A DNA stretch of 60,665 nt from Capsulimonadaceae bacterium (GCA_031292625.1 JARLGU010000044.1:1-60665); one strand, 5' to 3'; shown: positions 17,395 to 27,063, counted from the stretch's first letter. Translations and numbers: made by a program. The notes: generated by a model not told the origin, from the letters alone.

Positions 17395-19173
17395 TTACCC
17401 AACGACCCGCTCCGCCGCATACCCGCCGCCTGGGCGGTAGAACGCGACGCACGTCGCCGCCCCATCTGCGTCCTTGCGGAACTCGACTGCGTAGCCGCCC
17501 GAGCCTTCGACGCGGAAGAGCAGACCGCGAACGGGGATCAGCCGGCGGGCGACGCGGTGGCGGGCGATCAGCCGCAGAGAGCCATCCTCGTCGAACTCGA
17601 CGCGCAGCGCCCGAGTCCCGGTGCCGTAACGGCCGACGAGCGGCGAAAGGAACTCCGCGCTGCTCATGCGCGGATCCGGGACGCGCTCGAAAACGATATC
17701 CGCGACCAGAGGTTCAAAGGGAATCTGCAGCCGGGAAATCTCTCCATTCCAGTCCGTCTCGAACTTGACGCGTGTCCGCTCGAGCCGATTGAGCGGGTCG
17801 GCGGGGGCTTCGAATATATCGAAATGGAAGTGGTCGAGGCACGTGGAAAACTCGTGAAAATCGAGCGCGAGAGGCGAGTCCGCGCGGTTTGGATCAAGCA
17901 CGCGAATCGTAAGCGAACCGTATGCCGGGTGCGCGAATTCGCCGGCGTAAGCATCGATCGGATGCGACGGCCGCGTATTCTCCCAGCGCGGATGCGATAG
18001 CCCGGCAGCGCCCGCCGAGTTCGATCGGTCGAGCGCCTTCTGAAACTCTCGAAACCGGTCGCCCCACGCGATCGGATGAAGATTCAGCAGCTGATCGAGC
18101 GCGCGATAGGCGAGCACGAAAGGCATGCGGGTCGCATCGAGGTTGCTGAGCACGACCACCCCCGCGTGGATATCGGGCAACAGCGAGATCAACGCGGAAA
18201 AGCCCTCGCATTTGCCGCCATGGTAAATATGCGTGTGGCCCCGATAGCTCGAGACAAGCACGCCAAGTCCATATTGGCTCGGCCCAAGCTCGGAATATTT
18301 CGCGCCCGCCGGTACGACCACTTGCGGCGTTCGCAACGCGGCGACATCCTGCGGGGCAAGCACCTCGCGACCGTCGATTCGTCCACGGTTCAGCAGCATC
18401 TGAACGTAACGGGCCATCTCATCGAGCGGCGCAACCAGAGCCCCGGCCGGCGCAATGGCCTCGTCGCTGCGGAAGGCAAAATCGTGCGGCACGCCGTCGG
18501 AATCTGCCCTGTGCGGCTTCGCAAGATTCTCGGTCGCCGGAATATCTCGCGCTACGAAACTGGTACGCGGCATTCCGACCGGATCGAGCACGATTTGCTT
18601 TACGAGCTCTTCCCACGTGCGTCCCATGATCCGCCCCGCCAAATAACCGGCGACCATGAACATGACGTTGTTGTACTGATATCCCTGCCGCAGATCCTGG
18701 CTTGGCTGGAGGTAACGGAGGCGATGGTAAAACTCCTCGCGGGACAACGGAGAGCGCTCCCAGGCCATATCGTGCGGAGGCAGGCCCGTTTGGTGTGTCA
18801 GCAGATCCCGCAACGTGATCCGGCGGGTAGCGTTCTCGTCCCAAAGCTGAAAATCGGGCAGGTACTCGCGAACGGGACGATCCCAATCGAGCTTTCCGCG
18901 CCGCACGAGGACCGCGATCATGGCGGCGGTGAACGATTTGGTTAGCGAGCCGATGGGAAACAGGGTAGATGCCGACACCGGCAAGCCGGTTTGCACGTCG
19001 CGAACACCGTAGCCATTCGCATGAACGACCGCGCCGTCGCGGACGATCGCGATCGCGCAACCGGGGACATGCCACTGCGCCATTTCGCGAGTAACAAATT
19101 CGTCATATTCGAGCTGTGCAGTTGGGTTCATTCTTTTGGGGGGCGCGGGGAAGCCGGCGACATCGCCGTCCAT
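17395..19173 (-). CDS. Serine hydrolase of the beta-lactamase class C family
   Basis: A 592-residue protein with a penicillin-binding/beta-lactamase-type N-terminal domain: nucleophile motif S76-L-T-K79, second motif Y167-N-N169, and HGG in IYHGGKCEGF as the third. The C-terminal 200 residues are a separate beta-rich domain, common in such hydrolases. No signal peptide is visible, so a cytoplasmic esterase or peptidase is as likely as a cell-wall enzyme. ATG 19173 is preferred over a GTG at 19188 because TAAGG lies five bases upstream. The ATG lies 8 bp after the stop of the ACT-domain gene, so the hydrolase is probably the last gene of the ior operon. Its substrate is unknown. Confidence 0.88.
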   Translation of the reverse strand: MDGDVAGFPAPPKRMNPTAQLEYDEFVTREMAQWHVPGCAIAIVRDGAVVHANGYGVRDVQTGLPVSASTLFPIGSLTKSFTAAMIAVLVRRGKLDWDRPVREYLPDFQLWDENATRRITLRDLLTHQTGLPPHDMAWERSPLSREEFYHRLRYLQPSQDLRQGYQYNNVMFMVAGYLAGRIMGRTWEELVKQIVLDPVGMPRTSFVARDIPATENLAKPHRADSDGVPHDFAFRSDEAIAPAGALVAPLDEMARYVQMLLNRGRIDGREVLAPQDVAALRTPQVVVPAGAKYSELGPSQYGLGVLVSSYRGHTHIYHGGKCEGFSALISLLPDIHAGVVVLSNLDATRMPFVLAYRALDQLLNLHPIAWGDRFREFQKALDRSNSAGAAGLSHPRWENTRPSHPIDAYAGEFAHPAYGSLTIRVLDPNRADSPLALDFHEFSTCLDHFHFDIFEAPADPLNRLERTRVKFETDWNGEISRLQIPFEPLVADIVFERVPDPRMSSAEFLSPLVGRYGTGTRALRVEFDEDGSLRLIARHRVARRLIPVRGLLFRVEGSGGYAVEFRKDADGAATCVAFYRPGGGYAAERVVG

Positions 19174-19180
19174 CGTCGCC

Positions 19181-19618
19181 TTACCCACCGCCTGCGTAGA
19201 TCTCCACCGGCGCGAGAACGTTGATCGACGAGCTTTGCAGGCGCTCTATCGCACGGTCGGCATCGTCGAAGCGGCAGATCAGCACGGCGCGGTCGCCTTG
19301 ACCGAATGTATGGGTGTAAATGTACTCGATATTGATGCCGCTGCCTTCGAGAAGTTCCAGCAGATCGGTGAGCCCGCCCGGACGGTTGGGGACTTCAACG
19401 GCGACAACCTCGGTTGTATTGACGATATTGCCTGCGTCGGTCAATATCTTCGCTGCGGCCTGCCAATCGGACACGATCAGACGGAGGATGCCGAACTCCT
19501 GGGCGTCCGCGACGGTGAGCGCGCGGATATCGATGCCGGCGTCCCTTAAGGTTCGGCAAACGCCGAGAACCTGGCCTGGTTCGTTTTCGAGAAAGAGCGA
19601 CAGTTGATGGATTTTCAT
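19181..19618 (-). CDS. Tandem ACT-domain protein
   Basis: A 145-residue cytosolic protein made of two ACT domains (about 1-70 and 71-145; SLFLENEPGQVLGVCRTL and VEVPNRPGGLTDLLELL). ACT domains bind amino acids and regulate their metabolism. The gene begins 3 bases after the acid-CoA ligase stop, inside an operon with indolepyruvate oxidoreductase, an arrangement common in bacteria and archaea. It probably senses an aromatic or branched amino acid; the ligand is inference. Confidence 0.93.
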   Translation of the reverse strand: MKIHQLSLFLENEPGQVLGVCRTLRDAGIDIRALTVADAQEFGILRLIVSDWQAAAKILTDAGNIVNTTEVVAVEVPNRPGGLTDLLELLEGSGINIEYIYTHTFGQGDRAVLICRFDDADRAIERLQSSSINVLAPVEIYAGGG

Positions 19619-19621
19619 AGC

Positions 19622-20959
19622 CTACTCATCCAGATTCCGGCGATCGTCCACACGCTTCGCCTTGCCTTCGCTGCGTTCTAGCGTATTCGGACGCACCAAA
19701 CGAACCGCGGCGCGCAAACCGATCGTTCTCTCCAGCTCGTGGTCAAGCTTCTTCGCAAGGTTCTCCATCGAGCCGACACGATCGCTAAAGACCTCCGGAG
19801 TCACCTCGACCTTGACCTCCATCTCATCCAATCCGCCCGCGCGGGTCAGGATGATCTGGTAGTGCGGCAACGTCCCTTCCACCGCGAGAAGGGCCGTTTC
19901 GACCTGTGACGGAAAGACGTTGATCCCGCGAATGATAAACATGTCGTCGCTGCGGCGCCCCACCCTGCGCATCCGGCGCAAGGTCCTTCCGCACGGACAC
20001 CTGCCGCCTATGAGCGTCGTGATGTCGCGCGTCCGGTACCGAATCATCGGCATCGCCTTCTTGCTCAATGTCGTGAGCACCAGTTCGCCCTCCGCGCCGT
20101 CGGGCAGCGTCTCGCCCGTGTCCGGGTCGACGATCTCAGGGTAAAAGTGGTCCTCGAAAATATGCAGGCCATTGTGATACGGACATTCGATCGCGACGCC
20201 GGGACCGGTAATCTCCGAAAGGCCATAGATGTCGAACGCCTGAATACCGGCATCCTGCTCGATTCGCTTGCGCATCGAATCCGTCCACGGCTCCGCGCCA
20301 AAGATTCCGACGCGGATCGGCAGATCGTGCATATCGATGCCCATCCCGCGCGCGTGATCGATGAGGTGAATGAAATAGCTCGGCGTGCAGCAAATCGCGG
20401 TTACGTGAAAATCGCACATAATCATGATCTGCCGATCGGTGTGCCCGCCTGAGATCGGGATTACCGTCGCGCCCAGCTCCTCCGCGCCGTAATGCGCGCC
20501 AAGACCGCCGGTGAAGAGGCCATAGCCGTAGGCGTTCTGTATGATGTCGCCATGATTGAGCCCGCACGCCGCAAAGCTGCGCGCCATGACGTTGGTCCAG
20601 ACGTTGACATCTTCCTTCGTATATGCGACCACGATCGGCTTGCCGGTCGTTCCGCTGGAAACGTGCAGACGAACAACCTCGCTCATCGGGCTGGTCAAAA
20701 GGCCAAACGGATAGGTGTCCCGCAGGTCGGCCTTAACGGTGAACGGCAGCAGCGACACATCGTCGAGGCTCCGAATATCCTCCGGCGTCAGGTCCCGCTC
20801 CTGCATGCGCGCGCGGAAAAGGTCGCCATGGTCATAAGCGCGACGCACGATCGATTTGAGCCGCGTAAACTGCAGCTCCTGGGTATGGCAAGCTGGGACA
20901 AAATCGGGAGCGCTGATCGGATTATAATTCTGAGCAAGGTCTTCAAGGAGCGATGTCAT
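19622..20959 (-). CDS. paaK: Phenylacetate-CoA ligase family protein
   Basis: A 445-residue acyl-adenylate-forming ligase that activates an aryl acid with ATP and CoA. Motifs include the P-loop-like SSGTTGKPIVVAYT, YGLSEITGPG (adenylate binding), RYRTRDIT, and a CPCG-RTLRRM hinge region typical of the PaaK family. No other paa ring-degradation genes are present. With iorAB next door the likely substrates are arylacetates such as phenylacetate or indoleacetate linked to aryl-pyruvate oxidation, rather than aerobic phenylacetate catabolism. The start ATG overlaps the iorB stop by four bases (ATGA), implying translational coupling. Confidence 0.93.
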   Translation of the reverse strand: MTSLLEDLAQNYNPISAPDFVPACHTQELQFTRLKSIVRRAYDHGDLFRARMQERDLTPEDIRSLDDVSLLPFTVKADLRDTYPFGLLTSPMSEVVRLHVSSGTTGKPIVVAYTKEDVNVWTNVMARSFAACGLNHGDIIQNAYGYGLFTGGLGAHYGAEELGATVIPISGGHTDRQIMIMCDFHVTAICCTPSYFIHLIDHARGMGIDMHDLPIRVGIFGAEPWTDSMRKRIEQDAGIQAFDIYGLSEITGPGVAIECPYHNGLHIFEDHFYPEIVDPDTGETLPDGAEGELVLTTLSKKAMPMIRYRTRDITTLIGGRCPCGRTLRRMRRVGRRSDDMFIIRGINVFPSQVETALLAVEGTLPHYQIILTRAGGLDEMEVKVEVTPEVFSDRVGSMENLAKKLDHELERTIGLRAAVRLVRPNTLERSEGKAKRVDDRRNLDE

Positions 20960-21468
20960 TGTCTTTGTTCCCTCTGAGCGGCCGTGCGCCCGAGGTCGAA
21001 TGCCGCGAAATTAGCCTCATGCAGCTTCTCGGCAAGATGTTCGCGGATCGCCTGAGTCCAATGCTCCTTGGCGATGCTGGAGGACGCGCTGAGCACGCCA
21101 AGCAGAGCTACGTTCAGCGACTTCTTGTTCGTAAGCGCATCCAAATCGATCAGCGAAGGTTCGATCAGCAGACCGTCCTCTCTAAGCTGCCACCGATTGA
21201 CTTCGATCTGGTCGGGCGCGATCACCACCAGAATGTCGGCCTCGCCCGACGGCACCATCGGGCTCCGTACGAGGTCGCCGTAGCGAACGTCGCTGGTCAC
21301 GGATCCGCCGCGCTGGCTCATTCCGTGCAGCTCGCTTTTCTTGACGTCGAAACCGGCAAGCAGCGCGGCCGTCGCCGCAATATCGGACGCTTTTAGCACG
21401 CCCTGTCCGCCCAGTCCGGCGAAAACAATGTTCTTGACGCTCGACTGCGAGCCGTTACTCTTGCTCAA
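20956..21468 (-). CDS. iorB: Indolepyruvate:ferredoxin oxidoreductase, beta subunit
   Basis: A 170-residue gamma-type 2-oxoacid oxidoreductase subunit: NIVFAGLGGQGVLKASDI is the signature, followed by ELHGMSQRGGSVTSDVRYG. With IorA it would oxidatively decarboxylate aryl pyruvates to aryl-acetyl-CoA, passing electrons to ferredoxin. The start is TTG at 21468 with GGAGAAG just upstream, overlapping the end of iorA by 14 bases. It is shorter than many IorB proteins (about 190-200 residues) but all core motifs are present. Confidence 0.93.
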   Translation of the reverse strand: MSKSNGSQSSVKNIVFAGLGGQGVLKASDIAATAALLAGFDVKKSELHGMSQRGGSVTSDVRYGDLVRSPMVPSGEADILVVIAPDQIEVNRWQLREDGLLIEPSLIDLDALTNKKSLNVALLGVLSASSSIAKEHWTQAIREHLAEKLHEANFAAFDLGRTAAQREQRQ

Positions 21469-23050
21469 GACACTTCTCCAATTGCTTGATTTTGCCCGCC
21501 GCCAATACGCATGGCCGGCGAGCGATAATCACCGCGAGCTCCCGGCTCGCGAGGCACTCAGCGACAAGATCCTGGAAGCCCTGTGGGTCGCGCGCCGGAT
21601 CGATTACATGTACCCTCTGAATACCGACGGCTCGTACGAGATCCTCGATTACGAGCTTGCCCGTTCGCTTGTGATCAATCGTGCGCCCGGTGCCCGGATG
21701 CTCCTGCATCCCGGTCATCGCAGTGGTCCCGTTGTCAAGGATCAGCACGACATGCCCGTCCGGCGGCGGATTGTAGACCATTTCGACAAGCCCGGTGATG
21801 CCGCTGTGAACAAACGTGCTGTCGCCAATCACGCTCACGACCCGGCGAGCCTCTTCGGAAGGAAGAACGTGACGCAAACCCAATCCCATGCCGATCGCCG
21901 CGCCCATGCAGACCAAGGTCTCCATCGCCTCGTACGGCGGCAATGCGCCCAACGAATAGCAGCCGATATCCCCCTGCACAATACAGCCGAGGTTCTTTAG
22001 CGCCGCGTAAACCGATCGGTGCGGACAGCCGGGACACAGTTCCGGCGGCTTCCCGCGCGGCGGAACCGGTTCCTGGGACTCGTCGTGGGACAGAATGCGG
22101 CGGACGCGCGAGACATTCAGCTCGCCAAAGCGATACATTGGCGATTTGCCCTGGACCGCCGTTCCCGACGCCCGTATGGCATCGACCATCCACGGATCGC
22201 CTTCTTCGATAACCACGCAGCGATCCACCGATTTCGCGAAGCGGGCGATTGCGGCGAGCGGCAGCGGGTAAGTCATGCCGACCTTGTAAAACGACGCATC
22301 CGGCGCGGCCTCCCGCGCGTGCATATACGAGACGCCCGAGCAGATAATGCCCAGGGAACGGTCCCCGGCGATTTCAAGGTTAGGCCCTACGTCCTCGTTC
22401 CAGCGCGCCATCTCCGCGAGCTTGCCGCGCAATCGGCGATGGGCCGGACGCGCATTCGCAGGGATCATCACGCGCCGCGCAATCTCGGGCGTGTAGGACG
22501 GCTCAGAGAGTTCTGGGCGAGAGTCAGGGGCATCCACGATGGTCTTCGCGTGGCATACGCGCGTCGTCAAGCGCAGCAAAACCGGAATCAACCAGCGCTC
22601 GGAAATCTCGATCGCAAGGCGAGTATATTCGTACGCCTCCTGAGAGTCCGCGGGTTCGAGCATCGGAACGCCGGCGGCGACGGCATAGTGGCGATTATCC
22701 TGCTCGTTCTGACTCGACGCCATCCCCGGATCGTCCGCGGAAACCACGACGAGCGCCCCGGCCACCTCGGCATACGCGGCCGTGAACAGCGGGTCGGCGG
22801 CAACGTTGAGCCCAACGTGCTTCATGGTCACCATCGTACGCGCCGTCCCAAACGACGCGCCGATCGCCACCTCAAGCGCAACCTTCTCGTTCGGAGCCCA
22901 TTGCCCCTTGCCGCCGAGTTCGACAAACGTTTCGAGAATTTCCGTGGAAGGGGTGCCGGGATAGCCGGTCATAAGCGCGACGCCGGAGTGGCGCGCGGCA
23001 AGGGCGACGGCTTCATCGCCGCTGAGAAGGAGACGATCGGATAGGTTCAT
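21455..23050 (-). CDS. iorA: Indolepyruvate:ferredoxin oxidoreductase, alpha subunit, without C-terminal ferredoxin domain
   Basis: This 531-residue TPP-dependent subunit starts MNLSDRLLLSGDEAVALAARH, followed by TGYPGTPSTEI. The motif LCPGCPHRSVYAALK and the TPP site GDSTFVHSGITGL are present. Known IorA proteins continue about 80-100 residues further into a two-cluster ferredoxin domain. Here the protein stops soon after VIIARRPCVLAAGKIKQLE with no cysteine clusters. ATG 23050 is chosen because it matches the family N-terminus and AGGTGG precedes it, although the spacing is short. It is the first gene of an operon with iorB, paaK, an ACT protein and perhaps the serine hydrolase. Confidence 0.93.
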   Translation of the reverse strand: MNLSDRLLLSGDEAVALAARHSGVALMTGYPGTPSTEILETFVELGGKGQWAPNEKVALEVAIGASFGTARTMVTMKHVGLNVAADPLFTAAYAEVAGALVVVSADDPGMASSQNEQDNRHYAVAAGVPMLEPADSQEAYEYTRLAIEISERWLIPVLLRLTTRVCHAKTIVDAPDSRPELSEPSYTPEIARRVMIPANARPAHRRLRGKLAEMARWNEDVGPNLEIAGDRSLGIICSGVSYMHAREAAPDASFYKVGMTYPLPLAAIARFAKSVDRCVVIEEGDPWMVDAIRASGTAVQGKSPMYRFGELNVSRVRRILSHDESQEPVPPRGKPPELCPGCPHRSVYAALKNLGCIVQGDIGCYSLGALPPYEAMETLVCMGAAIGMGLGLRHVLPSEEARRVVSVIGDSTFVHSGITGLVEMVYNPPPDGHVVLILDNGTTAMTGMQEHPGTGRTIDHKRTGKLVIEDLVRAVGIQRVHVIDPARDPQGFQDLVAECLASRELAVIIARRPCVLAAGKIKQLEKCLEQE

Positions 23051-23158
23051 TTCCACCTGAAAAGCGCGCCGGATAATATTAAGAGGCTTCGTCCGACGGA
23101 GGCGAGGCGCGGCGCGACATTGCAATGTCTGCAATCCGCCTAAGCGAATTGACGATCT

Positions 23159-23167
23159 ATTATATCA
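23159..23167 (-). promoter_or_regulatory. Extended -10 promoter of the ior operon
   Basis: On the minus strand TGATATAAT is a perfect extended -10 (TGnTATAAT); the -35 position is poor. It lies about 110 bases upstream of iorA and downstream of the atp terminator. The 12-base string GTGTGATATAAT is identical to that ahead of floA (49801-49812). Confidence 0.65.
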
Positions 23168-23252
23168 CACGCGAGCGGACGAGGTATCGACAGATCGGCG
23201 GGTTACAGCGCGGCGGGACGCCGGGCGCGAGAACTTACGGCAGACGTGCGAA

Positions 23253-23279
23253 GGGGGCTCAGCATGAGCCTGAGCCCCC
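23253..23279 (-). terminator. Terminator of the atp operon
   Basis: GGGGGCTCA and TGAGCCCCC form a 9-bp stem around a nine-base loop, 27 bases past the atpA stop. The T-tract is weak (TTCG), but the position between two operons supports the call. Confidence 0.65.
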
Positions 23280-23305
23280 TCGATCCTGTCAGCGGGCGAT
23301 GGCCG

Positions 23306-24814
23306 CTACGCCGTGAACGCCGCCTTGAGGTCGCCGATCGCCTTTTTGAGCGTATCGTTGATTTCAGGCGAGACGGCCTTGTCCTTGGCGATCGTTTCGA
23401 GAACCTCGGGATACTTATCCTTCAGCATTGTCAGAACGGCGGCCTCGAACCTGCGGACGTCGGCGACGGCAAGGTCGTCGACATAGCCGTTGGTGACCGC
23501 GAAGATCGCGACAACCTGCTCGGCAAGCGGCACCGGCTGATACGGAGGCTGCTTGAGAATTTCGACCATGCGAAGACCGCGGCCAAGCTGTGCCTGAGTC
23601 GCTTTGTCGAGATCCGACGCAAACTGCGAGAACGCCTGCACCTCGCGGAACTGGGCGAGTTCGAGCTTGAGCTTGCCCGCGACGCTCTTCATCGCCTTCG
23701 TTTGCGCGTTGCCGCCGACGCGGGAGACCGAGATGCCGACGTTGATCGCGGGTCGGACGCCGGAGTTGAACAGGTCGGAGTCCAAGAAGATCTGGCCATC
23801 GGTAATCGAGATGACGTTCGTCGGGATATACGCCGAAACGTCCCCCGCCTGCGTCTCGATAATCGGCAGCGCGGTCAGCGATCCCGCCCCCTTCTCATCG
23901 GACATTTTTGCGGCGCGTTCGAGTAGCCGGGAGTGCAGGTAGAAAATATCGCCCGGATACGCCTCACGTCCCGGCGGGCGGCGCAGGAGCAGCGAAACCT
24001 GGCGGTAGGCGACGGCCTGCTTCGACAGATCATCGTAAATAATCAGCGCGTGCTTGCCATTATCGCGGAACCACTCCCCGATGCAAGCGCCGGCGTACGG
24101 CGCGAGATATTGCAGCGCGGCCGGATCGGAGGCGCTCGATGCGACGACGACCGTGTAGTCCATTGCGCCGTTTTCGGTGAGCGTGCGGATAATATTGGCG
24201 ATCGTCGACGCCTTCTGGCCGATGGCGACGTAGATGCAGTAGACATCGGTGGACTTCTGGTTCAGGATCGTGTCGATGGCGATCGTGGTCTTGCCGGTTT
24301 GGCGGTCGCCGATAATCAATTCGCGCTGCCCGCGTCCGATCGGAATCATCGAGTCGATCGCCTTGAGGCCCGTCTGCAAGGGCTCCTTGACCGGCTGCCG
24401 GTCAATAACGCCAGGGGCCGGGGTTTCGATGACGCGATACTCACTGGTCGCGATTGGGCCTTTGCCGTCGAGCGGTTGCCCCAGGGTGTTCACGACGCGT
24501 CCGACAATAGCCTCGCCTACGGGGACCTGAACGATTCTGCCGGTGCACTTGACGGTATCGCCTTCCTTGATGTGCTGATCGTCGCCAAGGATAACCGCGC
24601 CGACATTGTCCTCTTCGAGGTTGAGCGCGATTCCCATGACGCCGCCTGGGAACTCAAGAAGTTCGCTGACCATAGCGTCCTGAAGCCCGTAAATGCGTGC
24701 AATGCCGTCGCCGACGGACAAGATCGTGCCGACGCCCACTTCCTCGACTTCGTTCTTATACGCCTCAAGTTCACGTGTCAGTATGGAAGTAATCTCTTCC
24801 GGTTTGATGGCCAC
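23306..24814 (-). CDS. atpA: F1 ATP synthase, alpha subunit
   Basis: A 502-residue non-catalytic nucleotide-binding subunit of F1. It has the Walker A motif [14 protein letters not shown], the VDGKGPI-type N-terminal region ([13 protein letters not shown]), and [34 protein letters not shown] split over the conserved alpha-subunit loop, followed by [17 protein letters not shown]. It is the last gene of the cluster: a hairpin terminator follows where atpG, atpD and atpC would normally continue. Confidence 0.98.
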   Translation of the reverse strand: MAIKPEEITSILTRELEAYKNEVEEVGVGTILSVGDGIARIYGLQDAMVSELLEFPGGVMGIALNLEEDNVGAVILGDDQHIKEGDTVKCTGRIVQVPVGEAIVGRVVNTLGQPLDGKGPIATSEYRVIETPAPGVIDRQPVKEPLQTGLKAIDSMIPIGRGQRELIIGDRQTGKTTIAIDTILNQKSTDVYCIYVAIGQKASTIANIIRTLTENGAMDYTVVVASSASDPAALQYLAPYAGACIGEWFRDNGKHALIIYDDLSKQAVAYRQVSLLLRRPPGREAYPGDIFYLHSRLLERAAKMSDEKGAGSLTALPIIETQAGDVSAYIPTNVISITDGQIFLDSDLFNSGVRPAINVGISVSRVGGNAQTKAMKSVAGKLKLELAQFREVQAFSQFASDLDKATQAQLGRGLRMVEILKQPPYQPVPLAEQVVAIFAVTNGYVDDLAVADVRRFEAAVLTMLKDKYPEVLETIAKDKAVSPEINDTLKKAIGDLKAAFTA

Positions 24815-24859
24815 TTTCCGCTCCTTAACCAGCCTGTCCGCTGAAATCGAAATGCGCGG

Positions 24860-25405
24860 CTACTGCGCGCCAAGCAACTGCTGTCGAACTTTCTCCAGCC
24901 GTCCGCTAATACTGCCGTCGATAACCGTGTCGCCAAGACGGACCCGAACACCGGCAATCATGGCGGGATCGATCTCGGTACGCAGTTCCACCTTCTTGCC
25001 CGTTCGCTTCACGAGCGCTTGCTGAAGGGAGGCAAGCTGCTTCTTGTCGATCTCGACAGCGGTCTGCACCCGCGCGATGATCCGCCCCTGGTTCTCGTCG
25101 TACGCCGCGCGAAACTCGCGGATCACATCGTAGACAATCGATGTGCGCCGCTTGCGAACGAGGAGGTAGAGAAAGTTCACCGTGGTCGCCGTGGTCCGAT
25201 CTCCAAACGCATCGCTAAGCACGCGCTGTTTGCGGTGGATCGACACAAGCGGCTGCATGACAAGCGACTTCAGGTACGGCACCTGCTCGAAGTACGTCTC
25301 GACCAGCGTCAGGTCCTTGAGGACGGCCTCGATTGCATTGTCGCGTTCGGCAACGTCGAACAGCGCGGCCGCGTATCGTTTGGCAACCCGGGATTCATCA
25401 GACAT
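24860..25405 (-). CDS. atpH: F1 ATP synthase, delta subunit
   Basis: A 181-residue subunit of the peripheral stalk, binding the top of F1 to subunit b. It begins SDESRVAKRYAAALFDVAER, the usual AtpH N-terminus, and ends with the conserved region around VRLGDTVIDGSISGRLEKVRQQL (residues about 155-178). The ATG at 25405 directly adjoins the atpF stop. Confidence 0.95.
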   Translation of the reverse strand: MSDESRVAKRYAAALFDVAERDNAIEAVLKDLTLVETYFEQVPYLKSLVMQPLVSIHRKQRVLSDAFGDRTTATTVNFLYLLVRKRRTSIVYDVIREFRAAYDENQGRIIARVQTAVEIDKKQLASLQQALVKRTGKKVELRTEIDPAMIAGVRVRLGDTVIDGSISGRLEKVRQQLLGAQ

Positions 25406-25993
25406 CTAGGCATTCCCCACCGGTCCGCCAGGCGCGGAGCCATTCGGTCTAGACGATCCGTTGCTGGAAGGCGCAGTCGCCTGTGTGGGCGCAACGCCGA
25501 CGGAGCCGATGAACTCATCAACCAGCGCCTGATGCTTCTTGGCATCCAGCGTCTCGTTGATGACCTTACCAGCCGCCTGCAACGTGATGTCGACGAGTTG
25601 GCGGCGCATCTCGAGGAAAGCGATCTGGCGTTCCCGCTCAGCCTCGACGCGCCCCTTTTCAAGGATCGTCTCCGCCTGCTTCTGTGCGTCAGCCAGAATG
25701 TGCGTCCGCAATTCCTGGGCCTCTTTGACAGCTCCCGCGATCTGTTCGCGGGCCTGTGCCTCGATGCCGGCAAGGCGCGCCTCATACTCGGCGCGAGTCT
25801 TTTGCATGGCATCGCGATCGGCATCTAGCTGATCGTAGGTCGATTTGATCTCTGCCTGCCGGTCGTCGAGCATCCTGAACAGCGGCGCGAGGCCATACTG
25901 CTTAACGAGCCAGAGAAGGAGCAGGAAACCAACCGCCTGGGTGAGCACCGCGAGGGGCTCAATCGACAGGCTGTGCATTATATCCGTAAGCAT
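25406..25993 (-). CDS. atpF: F0 ATP synthase, subunit b
   Basis: A 195-residue stalk subunit with one N-terminal membrane helix (VLTQAVGFLLLLWLVKQY), a long charged coiled coil (about 35-150, rich in E, A, R and Q), and a Pro/Ser/Asn-rich tail of about 25 residues. The tail is longer than in typical b subunits. Only one b gene is seen, so the stalk should be a homodimer. Confidence 0.94.
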   Translation of the reverse strand: MLTDIMHSLSIEPLAVLTQAVGFLLLLWLVKQYGLAPLFRMLDDRQAEIKSTYDQLDADRDAMQKTRAEYEARLAGIEAQAREQIAGAVKEAQELRTHILADAQKQAETILEKGRVEAERERQIAFLEMRRQLVDITLQAAGKVINETLDAKKHQALVDEFIGSVGVAPTQATAPSSNGSSRPNGSAPGGPVGNA

Positions 25994-26030
25994 GTTGTTA
26001 TCCAGAATTCTGGTGGGTCAAGTCCGTTCG

Positions 26031-26309
26031 TTACTTCGCAAACATCTGGGCGACAGCCGCCGCATCGCCGGACGGAAGCTTGCCGTACATCATGAGGAAG
26101 ATAACGAAGCTCAGGATGAAGAGGAACTCGACGAGAGCGAACGTGATGAACATCAGCGTCTGAATGCGGCCCTGCGCTTCAGGCTGGCGGGCAACCCCCG
26201 TGATCGCCGCCGAGAAAATCATCCCCTCGCCGATACCCGCGCCGATCGCGGCCAGAGGCGCGGCTAAAGCGGCGCCCAAAGCGACAAGTCCAAAGTAGAG
26301 TGCAGACAT
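26031..26309 (-). CDS. atpE: F0 ATP synthase, subunit c, with two membrane carboxylates
   Basis: A 92-residue hairpin subunit of the rotor ring. Helix 1 carries IGAGIGEGM and the loop motif ARQPE; helix 2 carries the ion-binding E61 in [11 protein letters not shown]28 in helix 1 stands where Na+-binding c subunits often have Gln or Glu, but the Ser/Thr that usually follows the helix 2 Glu in Na+ rings is Phe-Leu here. Coupling-ion choice therefore cannot be decided from sequence. AAGGAG lies 11 bases ahead of the ATG. Confidence 0.96.
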   Translation of the reverse strand: MSALYFGLVALGAALAAPLAAIGAGIGEGMIFSAAITGVARQPEAQGRIQTLMFITFALVEFLFILSFVIFLMMYGKLPSGDAAAVAQMFAK

Positions 26310-26340
26310 GGAATATTGGTCTCCTTGATCTCAATCGAAA

Positions 26341-27063
26341 CTAGTTTGCCGGGGCTCCGTGAGAACCGGCGGACGCGTGTGCATCCTCGTCATCGTCATG
26401 ATGAGCAGACATCAACGCGATATACGAACACGTTAGCAACGCGAAAATGAACGCCTGGATGCAGTTCGTAAACGCCTGCAGCAGGTTGAACAGGAACTGA
26501 AACGGGATGAGGTGCAAGATCACGCTGTTCCCTTGCGCCTTAAAGACCATGTCGACGAGCTGGTCTTCGCCAAAGATATTGCCGAAAAGCCGCATTGCGA
26601 GCGAAAACGGCTTGGAAAGCTCGCCGATGATCTCGATCAGGATAAACAGAGGCGCAAGGATCAGCAGCGGCCCCATAAAGTGCTTCAGATAACCGATGAT
26701 CCCGTTCGATGTAATCCCGATCCATTGCACGTAAATGAACACAATGATTCCGAGCGCGATCGTAATACTCGGGTGGGCGGACGGCGACTTAAAGCCGGGG
26801 ACAAGGCCGAGGAAATTCCCAATCAGAATATAGAAAAACAGCGTAAAGACCAGCGGAAGATGCCGCTCGCCGCCAGGGCCAAGCGCCCCCATGAAAAGGC
26901 CGCGAAGAGCCTCGATGGACCACTCGAAGAAGTTCTGATAACGACCGGGAACCTTCTTCATTTTCGATGCTGCGGCACGCAGCAATGCAAAGACGATCCC
27001 GCCGGCAATCAGGCTGTTGATCAAGTACCAGACAATTACAATCGGTTTTGAGAGTTCTTCCAT
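26341..27063 (-). CDS. atpB: F0 ATP synthase, subunit a
   Basis: A multi-pass ion-channel subunit of about 240 residues. The essential Arg is in SLAMRLFGNIFGEDQ; HLPLVFTLFFYILIGNFLGLVPG and FALLTCSYIALMSAHH are further a-subunit helices. The tail is His/Asp-rich (HHDDDEDAHA). The frame is open upstream to 27168, but those 35 residues are Arg/Trp-rich and unlike the family, so the ATG at 27063 (MEELSKPIV) is chosen; its ribosome binding site is weak. Confidence 0.95.
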   Translation of the reverse strand: MEELSKPIVIVWYLINSLIAGGIVFALLRAAASKMKKVPGRYQNFFEWSIEALRGLFMGALGPGGERHLPLVFTLFFYILIGNFLGLVPGFKSPSAHPSITIALGIIVFIYVQWIGITSNGIIGYLKHFMGPLLILAPLFILIEIIGELSKPFSLAMRLFGNIFGEDQLVDMVFKAQGNSVILHLIPFQFLFNLLQAFTNCIQAFIFALLTCSYIALMSAHHDDDEDAHASAGSHGAPAN

